Assembly (NCBI RefSeq): GCF_014235765.1
Contig: NZ_JACMYH010000008.1
Span: 40,249 to 104,248 of the forward strand
DNA: 64,000 bases
DNA from: Pseudomonas baltica
Lineage (GTDB): Bacteria > Pseudomonadota > Gammaproteobacteria > Pseudomonadales > Pseudomonadaceae
Reading direction: 5' to 3'
Below are positions 53,274 through 62,634 of the stretch, one piece after another (the stretch's first letter is position 1; every line of letters starts with the position of its first letter). A program made the position numbers and the translations under genes. A model generated the notes under the pieces. The model worked only from the letters and a program-made list of their open reading frames with translations, had not been told where the DNA came from and did no database searches.

Positions 53274-55082
53274 TCAGGTGATGTCGGTTTTCGCAGGTTC
53301 GTCCAGGCCCATGGCGTGCAACCTGGCGTAATAGCCGTTCTGCGCCAGCAACTGCGCGTGCGTGCCGCGCTCGACGATGCGGCCCTGGTCCATCACCAGA
53401 ATCTGGTCGGCCTTTTCGATGGTCGACAGTCGGTGGGCGATCACCAAGGTGGTCCGCCCTTTCATCACATGGTCCAGCGCAGCCTGGATATGCCGCTCCG
53501 ATTCGGTATCCAGCGCCGAGGTAGCTTCATCCAGAATCAGCACCGGGGCATTCTTGAGCAACGCCCGGGCGATCGCCAGGCGCTGGCGCTGGCCACCGGA
53601 CAACAGCACGCCGTTCTCGCCCACCTGCGTGTCGAAACCTTCGGGCAGACGGTCGATGAACTCCTTGGCATAGGCATCGGCCGCCGCCGCCACCACGTCT
53701 TCGCGCGGCGCGCCGGCCAGGTCACCGTAGGCAATGTTGTTGGCCACGCTGTCGTTGAACAGTGTCACGCTCTGGGTCACCAGCGCGATATGGCGGCGCA
53801 GGTTGCGCAACTGGTAGTCGGCAATCTCCACGCCATCGAGCAACACCTCGCCTTGATTGTGATGATAGAAGCGCGGGATCAACCCGGCCAGGGTCGACTT
53901 GCCACTGCCCGAACGCCCCACCAGCGCAATCATCTGCCCCGGCTTGGCGGTGAAGTTGATGTCGCTGAGCACCTGGCGATCGGTGCCGGGGTAGGTGAAG
54001 TTCAGGTTGCGCACTTCCAGCGAACCGCCAACGCGCTCGCGCTCCACCGTGCCAGTGTCCAGCTCGGGGGCGACGTCCAGCTGCTCGAAGATGCTTTCGG
54101 CACCGGCCACGCCCTTCTGCACCGTGGAGCTTACTTCCGACAGCTGGCGGATCGGCTTGGGCAGCAAACCGGCTGCGGTGATGTAGGCCACCAGATCACC
54201 GGCCGTGGCATCGCCACGCATGTATAGCACCAGGAACATCAGCACGGCCATGGCGGTGTAGATCACCAGCTGCAACATCGGCGTGTAGATCGCGCCGGTC
54301 TTGGTCATGCGCAGTTGCTTGTCGGTGTTGCCCTGGCTGGCTTTGTCAAAGCGGTTCTGCTCGTAGCCTTCACCGCCGAAGCTGCGCACCACCCGATAGC
54401 CCTGGATGGTCTCGGATGCCACGTGGGTCACATCGCCCATGGCGACCTGAATCTTCTTGCTCTGCTTGCGGAATTTCTTGCTGGTGCTGCCGACCATGAC
54501 GGCGATCAGCGGCAGAATGGCCAGCATGACCAGGGTCAGTTGCCAGTTCATCCAGATCAGGTAGATGAACAGGAACACCACCGTCAGGCCTTCGCGGATC
54601 ACCACCTTGATGGCATCGGTCGCAGCGCCGGTCACCATGGTCACGTTGAAGGTGATGCGCGAAATCAGGTGGCCGGAGTTGTGCGTGTCGAAGTAGCGGT
54701 TGGGCAGTACCAGCAGCTTGTTGAACAGCTCCACGCGCAGGTCGTGGACCAGGCCCAGCGATACCTTGGCCAGGAAGTAGTTGCCCAGGTAGGAGCCCAG
54801 GCCCTGCCAGGCGGCGATCAGCACGATCAGTATGGGTACCGCCTGCAGCAGTTGCAGGTCGCGCAGGTAGGGCACGTTGGGGAACAGCACCGCTTCGGGA
54901 TTGCTCAGACCGTCGACGAAATACTTGAGGATGCCGGCCAGCATGGGCTGGGTCGAGGCGAAGATCACGAAACCTATGATACTGATCAGGAACATGCCCA
55001 CGTAGGGGCGAACGTAGCTGAGCAGTCGCAAATAGATTTTCAGGCTTGAATCCTGTTCCGCTGGGCGCGGTGAATCACTCAT
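53274..55082 (-). CDS. msbA: Lipid A export ATP-binding/permease protein
   Basis: 602 aa ABC half-transporter: six membrane helices, then an ATPase domain with Walker A GRSGSGKSTLAGL, signature LSGGQRQRLAIARALL and Walker B LILDEATSALDTES. It flips core-lipid A across the inner membrane. Same orientation as hldE but separated by the REP cluster. Confidence 0.97.
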   Translation of the reverse strand: MSDSPRPAEQDSSLKIYLRLLSYVRPYVGMFLISIIGFVIFASTQPMLAGILKYFVDGLSNPEAVLFPNVPYLRDLQLLQAVPILIVLIAAWQGLGSYLGNYFLAKVSLGLVHDLRVELFNKLLVLPNRYFDTHNSGHLISRITFNVTMVTGAATDAIKVVIREGLTVVFLFIYLIWMNWQLTLVMLAILPLIAVMVGSTSKKFRKQSKKIQVAMGDVTHVASETIQGYRVVRSFGGEGYEQNRFDKASQGNTDKQLRMTKTGAIYTPMLQLVIYTAMAVLMFLVLYMRGDATAGDLVAYITAAGLLPKPIRQLSEVSSTVQKGVAGAESIFEQLDVAPELDTGTVERERVGGSLEVRNLNFTYPGTDRQVLSDINFTAKPGQMIALVGRSGSGKSTLAGLIPRFYHHNQGEVLLDGVEIADYQLRNLRRHIALVTQSVTLFNDSVANNIAYGDLAGAPREDVVAAAADAYAKEFIDRLPEGFDTQVGENGVLLSGGQRQRLAIARALLKNAPVLILDEATSALDTESERHIQAALDHVMKGRTTLVIAHRLSTIEKADQILVMDQGRIVERGTHAQLLAQNGYYARLHAMGLDEPAKTDIT

Positions 55083-55169
55083 CGTCTAACTCACTGTTGG
55101 CGTAGAACGGGAATTTTATCACAGGGGGCCGATCGGGGATCGCGGTGCTGCAGCCAGACCGAGTCGCGC

Positions 55170-55240
55170 CCTTCGCGGGCAGAGCCCGCTCCCACAAGTA
55201 CCGCGCAATCCCCCGTAGGAGCGGTCCGTGGCCGCGAAAG
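55170..55240. repeat. Two REP elements between msbA and the kinase-like gene
   Basis: CCTTCGCGGGCAGAGCCCGC (from 55170) and GTAGGAGCGG...GGCCGCGAA (55215-55237), two different REP families side by side, in the divergent msbA intergenic region. Confidence 0.8.
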
Positions 55241-55327
55241 CCGCGCCGCGGTTCGGCCTGGCGGTAGAACATGCCGGCGCTTTTGGGCATCATGCCACCC
55301 GCCCTCTTCAATCAAGGCCTTATCACG

Positions 55328-55930
55328 ATGCAATGCACCCGCCTTCCTCTGGCCGCTTTTGACACGCTGATCACCGGCGCCAAGGTGTTGGAAGCCGACA
55401 GCCATGGCGCGAAAGTGTACCTGCTCGCAGACGGCAAGATCCTGAAACTTTTCCGCCGCAAACGGCTGTTTTCCTCAGCCCTGCTGCGCCCGTATTCGGC
55501 GCGTTTCATCGCCAACGCCCAACGCCTGCAGCAACTGGGCGTGCCGACCTTGAAGGTGCTGCAGCATTACCGCTTGGACAAGCCCGGCATGACGGCGGTG
55601 TTGTACGAACCGCTACCAGGCAGGAACCTGCGCCAGTTGATGGACACCGCCGACTTCACCTGGCAACACAGCCTGGAGCCGCTGATCGCCATGATTCGCC
55701 GGTTGCATCGCTCAGGGGTGTATTTCCGCTCGCTGCACCTGGGCAATGTGATCGTCACGCCCGAAGGAGAGCTGGGCCTGATCGACATGGCCGACATGAG
55801 CTTCACCCGCGGGCCTTTGTCGAAGCGCTTGATCAAGCGCAACCTCGAGCATTTCTCCCGGTATCTGGAGCGCGAACAGTTGACCGCCTGCTTCCCCTTG
55901 GCCGAGCTCAACAAAGCCCTGCTCAAGTAG
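55328..55930 (+). CDS. Kinase-like protein of the LPS-core locus (toluene-tolerance type)
   Basis: 200 aa, short WaaP/RIO-like kinase fold: a Lys-containing strand region (GAKVYLL, KILKLFRRK), hinge LYEPLPGR, and catalytic-loop region FRSLHLGNVIV then LIDMADM. The usual catalytic Asp of HxDxxxxN kinases is replaced by Ser135, while Asn140 and the metal-binding Asp153 remain. Related P. putida genes were named toluene-tolerance protein; sugar phosphorylation in the LPS core is the probable role if it is active. ATG at 55328; longer frame upstream unlikely. Confidence 0.75.
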   Translation: MQCTRLPLAAFDTLITGAKVLEADSHGAKVYLLADGKILKLFRRKRLFSSALLRPYSARFIANAQRLQQLGVPTLKVLQHYRLDKPGMTAVLYEPLPGRNLRQLMDTADFTWQHSLEPLIAMIRRLHRSGVYFRSLHLGNVIVTPEGELGLIDMADMSFTRGPLSKRLIKRNLEHFSRYLEREQLTACFPLAELNKALLK

Positions 55931-55948
55931 CACCGTGGACTGTCCCCC

Positions 55949-56081
55949 GTAGGAGCGGCCAGTGGCCGCGAAAGCCGCACCGCGGTTCGGACTGACACAC
56001 CGCAGTGCCTGTTTCGCGGGCAGAGCCCGCTCCCACAAGTACAGCGCAATCCCCCGTAGGAGCGGCCAGTGGCCGCGAAAG
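55949..56081. repeat. Three REP elements between convergent genes
   Basis: GTAGGAGCGGCCAGTGGCCG at 55949 and again from 56056, with TTTCGCGGGCAGAGCCCGCT (from 56012) between them. They lie between the convergent kinase-like gene and the LPS glycosyltransferase operon end. Confidence 0.82.
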
Positions 56082-56095
56082 CCGCACCGCCGTTG

Positions 56096-57052
56096 CTAGG
56101 ACAAGGCCAACCGCAGGCGTTGCCACACCGTCAATGGCGGATGCGGGCGCAGCGGCGGCTGCATGGCCTGCACGATACGCGCGCCGATCCGGTCGAAACC
56201 GTATTCCCCCAGCACCAGCGCCTGCCCCGCCGCAGCGATGCGCTCGGCCAGCGCCGGCTCGCGGCGCAGCTGCGCCAGCTTGGCCTGCAAGCTCGCCACG
56301 CTGTCGTAAAGCACCACCGTGTGCATGTCCACGAACCCCAGCGCGCGGTTTTCCGCCTCGCCCTGATCGAAGGTGAGCAGCACACACCCACACGCCATGG
56401 CTTCGAAATTCTTGATCATGTACTCGCCCATGCCCACATCGGCACTGACGAAAAAACGGATGCGGTTCAGCGTATCGCCATACTCCTGGCCGCTGTTGGT
56501 CCGCGTCACCAGCAACGGCTCCACCTGGCCGATCGCATCGAGCATCTGCTTGCGGCCACTGTAGGCCACGCTCTTGGTGCTGCCCACGAAAGCCAGCTCG
56601 ATATCGCGCTCGCGGGTCTGCGGCGTCAGCAGGGCCTGGTCATAGCCCTTGGGCACGAAATGGGCATCGAAGCCCTCGGCGCGCAAGCGTTCGCTGACCA
56701 TGAACCCCGAACTGATCACCCGCACCCACGGCAGCTGCTGGTAGTGCGCGCTGAACTTGCCGGTGTACTTGCACGCGATGTAGTTCTGGTAGGCGTCATG
56801 CTCCAGGATGACCAGATTGGGCACCGAACGAATGAACGCCACCTGGCGAATCTCCTGCTTGAAGCGCAGGAAGAACAGAATGCGGTCGTACCGGGCAACG
56901 TCCACTTCGCGCTTGAAATACCCTTTCAGATCGCGCTGCTGCGCACTGTCCAACCAGCGCAGATCACACTCGCAATGCGCGGCAATGCCCTCATAGAGAC
57001 GATCGAGAATGGCGCGCTGCTCTTTCTGCACCAGAAACAGTACTTTCATCAT
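56096..57052 (-). CDS. ssg: Glycosyltransferase, Ssg-like
   Basis: 318 aa. MMKVLFLVQKEQRAILDRLY, central ERDIELAFVGSTKSVAYSGR and C-terminal GEYMIKNFEAMACGCVLLTF (donor-site Glu motif) match the CgeB/GT-B-like Ssg proteins of pseudomonads, which affect LPS outer core and surface properties. Last gene of the wapO-wapH-mig-14-dnpA-ssg operon, 15 bp after dnpA. Symbol from remembered gene order (PA5001), not a search. Confidence 0.78.
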   Translation of the reverse strand: MMKVLFLVQKEQRAILDRLYEGIAAHCECDLRWLDSAQQRDLKGYFKREVDVARYDRILFFLRFKQEIRQVAFIRSVPNLVILEHDAYQNYIACKYTGKFSAHYQQLPWVRVISSGFMVSERLRAEGFDAHFVPKGYDQALLTPQTRERDIELAFVGSTKSVAYSGRKQMLDAIGQVEPLLVTRTNSGQEYGDTLNRIRFFVSADVGMGEYMIKNFEAMACGCVLLTFDQGEAENRALGFVDMHTVVLYDSVASLQAKLAQLRREPALAERIAAAGQALVLGEYGFDRIGARIVQAMQPPLRPHPPLTVWQRLRLALS

Positions 57053-57067
57053 TGTGCTAACGGCACC

Positions 57068-58471
57068 TTATAAGTCTCTGCGCCAGAACAGTTCGTGGCG
57101 GCGCACCGCCTTGCGGAAAAATTCGTTTTCGCCCGTCGCCGGCCAACGTCGACCGGCCAGCAACCATTGCAGCCAACGCCGCACGCGACGCTTGAACGGC
57201 GCCGGCGGTTGCAGGTCGTGCATCATGCCCAGCGCCATGGCCTTGTCCATCTGCACCGCCGCACCCACCGGCAGGCTGTACGGCAGCAGCCGTTCACGGG
57301 CATCGAAAAACGGTGGCAGGGCCACGCCTTCGCCAGCACGGCCCATAGGCCAACGGTCGTTGTCATGCAAATGGTTGGCATAGCCGAGCAGGTAGCGTGG
57401 CTGGTGCGCCACCCCTTGCAACGCCTGCAGCACCGCTGCCTGCGCGCAGATGTGGTCCGGGTGCGGGTCGATGCTCGCGTGCGGCATCACCAGCACATCC
57501 GGCTGCGCCCGTTGCAGCAGCTCGCGCAGGTCGGCGAGCAGATTGTTCCAGGTCGGCGCGCCATCGGCATCGGCCGGCAGGGCGAAGGGATTGAGTTGGC
57601 GGAACGGACGGATGTCAGTCATGTCCGCCTCGCGCGAGCCACACGGCTGCTCGGGTGCCGCCTGCATCGCTGGCAGTTGCAGGCAGAAATACCCCAACTG
57701 CACGCACTGCTCGGCCGGCACCCCGGCCCAGCGCGGCACGGCCAGGCTGTCCCAGGCCCGCAGGCGCCCCTTCAAGCGAGCGGCGTCGGCCGGCGCCAGG
57801 CCCATCGCCTGATAGTGCTCGGCTTCGATCTCGCCTGCCGTCAAGGTCACGATCCAACTGCTCGCCGCGCGGCTGTACAAACCATAGGCCGCCAGCTCGG
57901 CATCGTCGGCATGGGGCGCAATGACCATGACCGTGTGCCGGGTGAAATCCGGATGCTGAAAGCGCCACAAGCGCGGCTCGCCAACGATGCGGCAGAACCG
58001 CCCGCGCAAGCGCAGGCGCCCGTGATTGAGCTCATCGGCAAAGCCGCTCAGATTCAGGTAGCGCAGGCCATCGACACCGCGCTCGAACGTCTGCCGGTCG
58101 CTCAGCTCACTTCCGAGCAACTGCACATACGGATCGAACAGACGCCCCAGCCATGACGCCTTCACATCCAGCGCCAGGATCAAGGTGTCAGCCGCCTCGA
58201 CGCGCCCTGCAACCTGCAGCACCTCGCCATTCAGGCTGACCTTGGCCAGCTCCGCTTCGCTGTCGAAGCTGTAGGCGTAATCGTCGCCCGGCGAATAGAA
58301 CAGATGGTCGGCAAACCACGCCTCATGGGCCACCCAGGCCAGCAACAACAGGGGCAGCGGCAACCACCAGGCAACCAGCACGCCGGCCAGCAGCATCGCC
58401 ACCAGCCCGGCCAGCAGCACCCGACGCTTGTTGCGCCGGTGCCGGGCGAGCAACGCCTGTTTGCGGCTCAT
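57068..58471 (-). CDS. dnpA: Membrane-anchored PIG-L family deacetylase (DnpA-like)
   Basis: 467 aa. Basic N-terminus and one or two membrane helices (residues about 18-50), a beta-rich middle, then a PIG-L/LmbE domain with zinc motif APHADDAE (His187, Asp189, Asp190) and PHASIDPHPDH. It should remove N-acetyl groups from a sugar. The P. aeruginosa homologue in the same place (PA5002) was named DnpA for its effect on fluoroquinolone persistence. Start ATG overlaps the upstream stop by 4 bp. Confidence 0.82.
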   Translation of the reverse strand: MSRKQALLARHRRNKRRVLLAGLVAMLLAGVLVAWWLPLPLLLLAWVAHEAWFADHLFYSPGDDYAYSFDSEAELAKVSLNGEVLQVAGRVEAADTLILALDVKASWLGRLFDPYVQLLGSELSDRQTFERGVDGLRYLNLSGFADELNHGRLRLRGRFCRIVGEPRLWRFQHPDFTRHTVMVIAPHADDAELAAYGLYSRAASSWIVTLTAGEIEAEHYQAMGLAPADAARLKGRLRAWDSLAVPRWAGVPAEQCVQLGYFCLQLPAMQAAPEQPCGSREADMTDIRPFRQLNPFALPADADGAPTWNNLLADLRELLQRAQPDVLVMPHASIDPHPDHICAQAAVLQALQGVAHQPRYLLGYANHLHDNDRWPMGRAGEGVALPPFFDARERLLPYSLPVGAAVQMDKAMALGMMHDLQPPAPFKRRVRRWLQWLLAGRRWPATGENEFFRKAVRRHELFWRRDL

Positions 58472-59367
58472 GCCTGGAACACCGGGACAGGGTTGCACCA
58501 GCGGTCCTTGTACTCGCGATCGGCCCGGCCGAACGAGAAACGCAGGGGTTTGTTCACCGCGCGGGCCTGCTCCCAGGCGCTCTGGGTATTGAGAAAACTG
58601 AGCACGCTGCCGGGGCTGAACGCGCGGCTCTCCGGATCCACCCCGCCATTGATGTACTCCACGCTGACCCAGTCTGGCGCCTCGACGCGGTACACCAGTT
58701 GAATGGCAACGGGTGCATCGCCCAGCAGCAGCACCGAGCCGATCATCAGCTCGCGCAGCAGGTCGATGACCTCGGCCATGCGCTCGGCGCCGGTCGCGGC
58801 AAAGCCCCAGCGGCGCTGGAACAGGTCACAGTAGATCGCTGCCAGCTCGGCGCTGGTGAATTCACTGACGGGCTTGGGCACGCCGCCGGCTTCTTCCAGC
58901 AGACGCAGTTCGCGGCGCTGGTTGTAGCGAAATTTCTTCGACAGGTCTTCGGGCGTGCGGGCCATGGCCAGGCTCTCGGCCTGCGCCTTCAAGCCGCTGA
59001 AACGCCCCTGGTTCAGCTCCGACAGATAACGCCCATGGTGGCGCAGCGGTGCCTGGGCATCGGCAGCCGCCGGCAAAATCAACTCGGCGTTGCCCAGATC
59101 GTACAGGCCCTTCTTGCCGGCCTGCTTGAGCACGTCCTTGGACAGCGCCAGGTAGCGCCCCCAGGTGGGTATCGCTGCGACCAGTTCGCCCGCCTGCTCC
59201 CACCCCAGGTAGCGCACCGGAATGCCGGCCAGCGCAGCCAGCCGCTCGACCACCAGCGGGTGCGTCGCCACACTGCCGCCGAACTGCGTCCAGGCCTGGG
59301 CATAGGTGGCCGCGTCCACAGTTTGCCAGCCCCGTTCGCGCACGCTCTGCAATCGGTTGAGCATCAT
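58468..59367 (-). CDS. mig-14: Mig-14-like GNAT-fold protein
   Basis: 299 aa from the ATG at 59367. Contains KKFRYNQRRELRLLEEAGG and YCDLFQRRWGF, then VAIQLVYRVEAPDWVSVEYI and LRFSFGRADREYKDRWC, the pattern of the Mig-14 family, a GNAT/FemAB-like fold. In Salmonella and P. aeruginosa Mig-14 contributes to resistance to antimicrobial peptides; the reaction is not known. Both ends overlap neighbours by 4 bp. Confidence 0.8.
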   Translation of the reverse strand: MMLNRLQSVRERGWQTVDAATYAQAWTQFGGSVATHPLVVERLAALAGIPVRYLGWEQAGELVAAIPTWGRYLALSKDVLKQAGKKGLYDLGNAELILPAAADAQAPLRHHGRYLSELNQGRFSGLKAQAESLAMARTPEDLSKKFRYNQRRELRLLEEAGGVPKPVSEFTSAELAAIYCDLFQRRWGFAATGAERMAEVIDLLRELMIGSVLLLGDAPVAIQLVYRVEAPDWVSVEYINGGVDPESRAFSPGSVLSFLNTQSAWEQARAVNKPLRFSFGRADREYKDRWCNPVPVFQA

Positions 59368-60494
59368 GTGGCCGCCGTCAGTGCGGTGACCATCGGCAGT
59401 TGCCAGAAAGCCTTGCGCACCGCGCGGTCGCAGAAGCGCGTCTCGAGGCGTTCGGCCATGTGCGCTTCGCACTGCGCGCGCTGGTAGCGATCCATCCCGG
59501 CCATGTGTTCCAGGCCCTGCGCCAGGCGCTCGGCGTCGCCCAGCGGAAACAGGATACCGACGCCCTCGACGATCTCCGGTGCGCCACCGCAGGCCGTGGC
59601 CAGCAGCGGCACATTGGCCGCCATCGCTTCAAGCAGGACCATGCCGAACGGCTCGTGGTCGGAGCTCAGGGCGAACACGTCGAACGCCTTGAAATACAGC
59701 CGCGCCTGGGCCACCTGGCCAAGAAACCGCACGCGCTCGGCAATGCCCAGCTCCACGGCCAGGTCCTTGAGATTCTGTTCCAGGCGCCCAGAACCGATGA
59801 TCACCAGCAGCGCTTCCTGAGGCAGTTTTGCCCAGGCCAAAGCGAAGCCGCGCAGCAAGGTAGCCTGGTCTTTATCCGGGTGCAGGCGACCGACGTTGCC
59901 GACGATCCAGGCATCGGGCGCCAGGCCCAGCGCCTGGCGGGCTTCGGCCGCAGGCAGCAATTGTTGCTGCAAGGTAAAGGTGTTCAAACGGTTGTACAGC
60001 GTGGCGATACGCTCGGGCGCCCAACCGGACAGGCAGCGGCGCATGTCGTCGCGCACCGCATCGGACACGCCCAGGAGGCTCAAGCGTTTGCGGAACAACT
60101 GCGCAAACACCCGGCGCGAACGACGCTGATAGTCGCCGAATGCATGGTGCACGCCGATCACCGGCAGCGAAGTGCCGAGCAGGGCAACATAGATAGGCTT
60201 GAACCGGTGCGCGATGCAGAAGGCGAATGTGCGCGCAGCAGTGATCTTGCGCAGCTCGCGAATGGCACCCAGCTTCAAGCCACGGATGTCCTTGGAACTG
60301 AACTCCATGAACAGCACTTCGTCGCTCTCGCAGCCAGCGGCCACCTGAGGATCAGCCGCACCGGTCAGAAACACGGTGGTCACCCGGTAGCCACGGCCCA
60401 CGAACAGGCTGGCGTACTGACGGGCACAGTCGAGGAACGGCCCGTCATAGCCGTGGCAGAACTGCAGCACATGACGCTCAGTCGAGCGCGTCAT
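59364..60494 (-). CDS. wapH: LPS-core family 4 glycosyltransferase (WapH-like)
   Basis: 376 aa GT-B enzyme. VLQFCHGYDGPFLDCARQYA opens the acceptor domain; VGNVGRLHPDKDQATLLRGF and SSDHEPFGMVLLEAMAANVP (EX7E) form the donor site. P. aeruginosa WapH, in the same gene order, is an outer-core glucosyltransferase. ATG at 60494 chosen, inside wapO by 17 bp; a GTG at 60506 is possible. Confidence 0.82.
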   Translation of the reverse strand: MTRSTERHVLQFCHGYDGPFLDCARQYASLFVGRGYRVTTVFLTGAADPQVAAGCESDEVLFMEFSSKDIRGLKLGAIRELRKITAARTFAFCIAHRFKPIYVALLGTSLPVIGVHHAFGDYQRRSRRVFAQLFRKRLSLLGVSDAVRDDMRRCLSGWAPERIATLYNRLNTFTLQQQLLPAAEARQALGLAPDAWIVGNVGRLHPDKDQATLLRGFALAWAKLPQEALLVIIGSGRLEQNLKDLAVELGIAERVRFLGQVAQARLYFKAFDVFALSSDHEPFGMVLLEAMAANVPLLATACGGAPEIVEGVGILFPLGDAERLAQGLEHMAGMDRYQRAQCEAHMAERLETRFCDRAVRKAFWQLPMVTALTAAT

Positions 60495-62235
60495 AGGCTT
60501 GAGCACCCTCTTTGACCACCAGAATGTCTTCCATGACCAGGTACTCGAGGTCCGAGCCGTAGAACATGTTCAACGCATCGGTGGGCGAGCAGATCATCGG
60601 CTCGCCACGGCGGTTGAGCGAGGTGTTCAGCGACACGCCATTGCCGGTCAGCTCTTCGAGGGCTTTCATCATGTCGTAGTAGCGCGGGTTGTATTCGCGC
60701 TTGAGCACCTGGGCGCGCGAGGTGCCGTCTTCGTGGACCACTTCCGGCACGCGGGTCTTCCATTCCTCGGCCACCTCGAAGGTGAACGTCATGAACGGCG
60801 CCGGATGGTCGATCTTGATCATCTGCGGCGCGACGGTGTCGAGCATCGATGGGCAGAAAGGCCTCCAGCGCTCGCGGAACTTGATCTGGTGGTTGATGCG
60901 GTCGGCCACGCCCGGCACGCTCGGGCAACCGATGATCGAACGACCACCCAATGCGCGCGGGCCGAACTCCATGCGCCCCTGGAACCAGGCCACCGGGTTG
61001 CCGTCGACCATGATCTGCGCGATCTGCTTGGGCATGTTGCCCAGCATGCGCCCCTTGGGCTTGTTCGGATGACGCGCGCAGGCAGCGATCACGTCTTCGT
61101 TGGTGTAGGACGGGCCCAGGTACACGTGCTCCATCTTCTCCACCGGCACGCCGCGGGCATGGGACACGTAGGCCGCCGCCCCCACCGCCGTACCGGCGTC
61201 GCCGGAAGCCGGCTGCACGAACAGCTCCTTCACGTCCGGGCGGGTGATGATCTTCTGGTTCAGCTTGACGTTCAGCGCGCAGCCACCGGCGAAGGCCAGC
61301 TTGCCGGTCTGCTTGAGCACGTCGCCCAGGTAGTGGTCGATCATCTGCAGGGCGAGTTTTTCGAACAACGCCTGCATGCTGGCCGCGTAGTGGATGTACG
61401 GCTCGTCGGCGATGTCGCCTTCGCGCTTGGGGCCCAACCATTCGATCAGCTTGGGCGAGAAGTAGAAACCCTTGCCCTTCTCTTTATAGCGGCGCAGGCC
61501 GATAACGTTGGCGTAGTCGGTGTTGATCACCAGCTCGCCGTTCTCGAACGAAGCCAGGCGCGAGAAATCGTACTTGCTGGCGTCGCCATAGGGCGCCATG
61601 CCCATGACCTTGAACTCGCCGTCGAGCATCTCGAAGCCGAGGAATTCGGTGATCGCACCGTACAGGCCGCCCAACGAATCGGGGTCGAAGAACTCTTTGA
61701 TCTTGTGGATCTTGCCGTTCTCGCCATAGCCAAAAAACGTGGTGGCGTACTCGCCCTTGCCGTCGATGCCGAGGATCGCGGTTTTTTCCTGGAAGCCCGA
61801 GCAGTGGTAGGCACTGGAGGCATGCGCCAGGTGGTGCTCGACCGGCTCGATCTTGATTTTCTTCGCGTCGAAGCCCAGTTGCTCGAGGCAGAAGACAATC
61901 TTGTTGCGGTAGCGCTTGTAGCGGCGGTTGCCCATCAGCAGCGCATCAAGGGCACGGTCCGGGGCGTACCAGTAGCGCTTGGCGTAGTGCCAACGCGCTT
62001 TGCCGAACAGGCTGATGGGGGCGAACGGAATGGCCACCACGTCAACGTCCGACGGCTTGATGCCGGCTTGCTCCAGGCAGAACTTGGCCGATTCGTAGGG
62101 CATGCGGTTCTTTGCATGTTTATCGCGCACGAAACGCTCTTCTTCGGCGGCGGCAATCAGCTTGCCGTCGATGTACAGCGCCGCGGAAGGGTCATGGCTA
62201 AGGGCGCCGGACAGGCCAAGAATCGTCAATGCCAA
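60478..62235 (-). CDS. wapO: LPS-core carbamoyltransferase (WapO-like)
   Basis: 585 aa, TobZ/NodU family. The N-terminal Kae1-like half has LGLSGALSHDPSAAL, EPVEHHLAHASSAYH (metal-binding His) and AGGCALNVKLN; the C-terminal half has GRMEFGPRALGGRSIIGCP. Pseudomonas LPS heptose carries a 7-O-carbamoyl group, which WapO is expected to add from carbamoyl phosphate and ATP. First gene of the minus-strand operon. Confidence 0.88.
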   Translation of the reverse strand: MALTILGLSGALSHDPSAALYIDGKLIAAAEEERFVRDKHAKNRMPYESAKFCLEQAGIKPSDVDVVAIPFAPISLFGKARWHYAKRYWYAPDRALDALLMGNRRYKRYRNKIVFCLEQLGFDAKKIKIEPVEHHLAHASSAYHCSGFQEKTAILGIDGKGEYATTFFGYGENGKIHKIKEFFDPDSLGGLYGAITEFLGFEMLDGEFKVMGMAPYGDASKYDFSRLASFENGELVINTDYANVIGLRRYKEKGKGFYFSPKLIEWLGPKREGDIADEPYIHYAASMQALFEKLALQMIDHYLGDVLKQTGKLAFAGGCALNVKLNQKIITRPDVKELFVQPASGDAGTAVGAAAYVSHARGVPVEKMEHVYLGPSYTNEDVIAACARHPNKPKGRMLGNMPKQIAQIMVDGNPVAWFQGRMEFGPRALGGRSIIGCPSVPGVADRINHQIKFRERWRPFCPSMLDTVAPQMIKIDHPAPFMTFTFEVAEEWKTRVPEVVHEDGTSRAQVLKREYNPRYYDMMKALEELTGNGVSLNTSLNRRGEPMICSPTDALNMFYGSDLEYLVMEDILVVKEGAQAYDALD

Positions 62236-62634
62236 GGGTCTAGCCTCTTTGAGCGGAATGGGTGCGCGCGCGGTGATCGGGCACGGCGGGCGGCGAAAGG
62301 CGGGGATTATAGCGTAATAAGCGATGTCTCAACCAACACCCCCGCTAAAGGCGGTCGCGCAGCTTCAGCAAGCACTACCTGGCCTGCGCCAGGTAGCCGG
62401 ATTGCAATAGTTCAGACAGATCGCCTTTGTAAAACTTGTCCATAAAGATGAGGGAGTATCGGCGCACAAGTCCAAGTGCGCCGATGAATCCTTCAGTACA
62501 GCCGTTTTTATACGTGAGTCGCAGGCAAGCATGCTCCGAATAAACCTATGCTGCCTTAGCTCTTGCCGGAACATGATATAGCTTGCCTTGATGGCACCAT
62601 TGCATTCCAGTGGATGCACAGCGCCCGCCCCTGA
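62236..62634. other. AT-rich intergenic region with a hairpin, no supported gene
   Basis: 399 bp. A perfect 9-bp inverted repeat, CTACCTGGC (62375-62383) and GCCAGGTAG (62388-62396) with a 4-nt loop, may end transcription from the large gene to its right, though no T run follows on either strand. From 62400 to 62634 the DNA is much more AT-rich than the LPS operon. A short minus-strand frame here has no recognisable features. Confidence 0.5.

Noticed and set aside
53082..54227. 381-codon plus-strand frame through the REP cluster into msbA antisense
   Set aside because: Starts in repeats and continues antisense to a certain gene.
60499..62445. 648-codon open frame on the plus strand
   Set aside because: Antisense to the carbamoyltransferase gene, whose motifs are clear; composition (His, Val, Asp-rich) is typical of a shadow frame.
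62365..62619. 84-codon minus-strand frame in the AT-rich spacer
   Set aside because: No recognisable motif or ribosome-binding site; could be a decayed fragment but nothing supports it.
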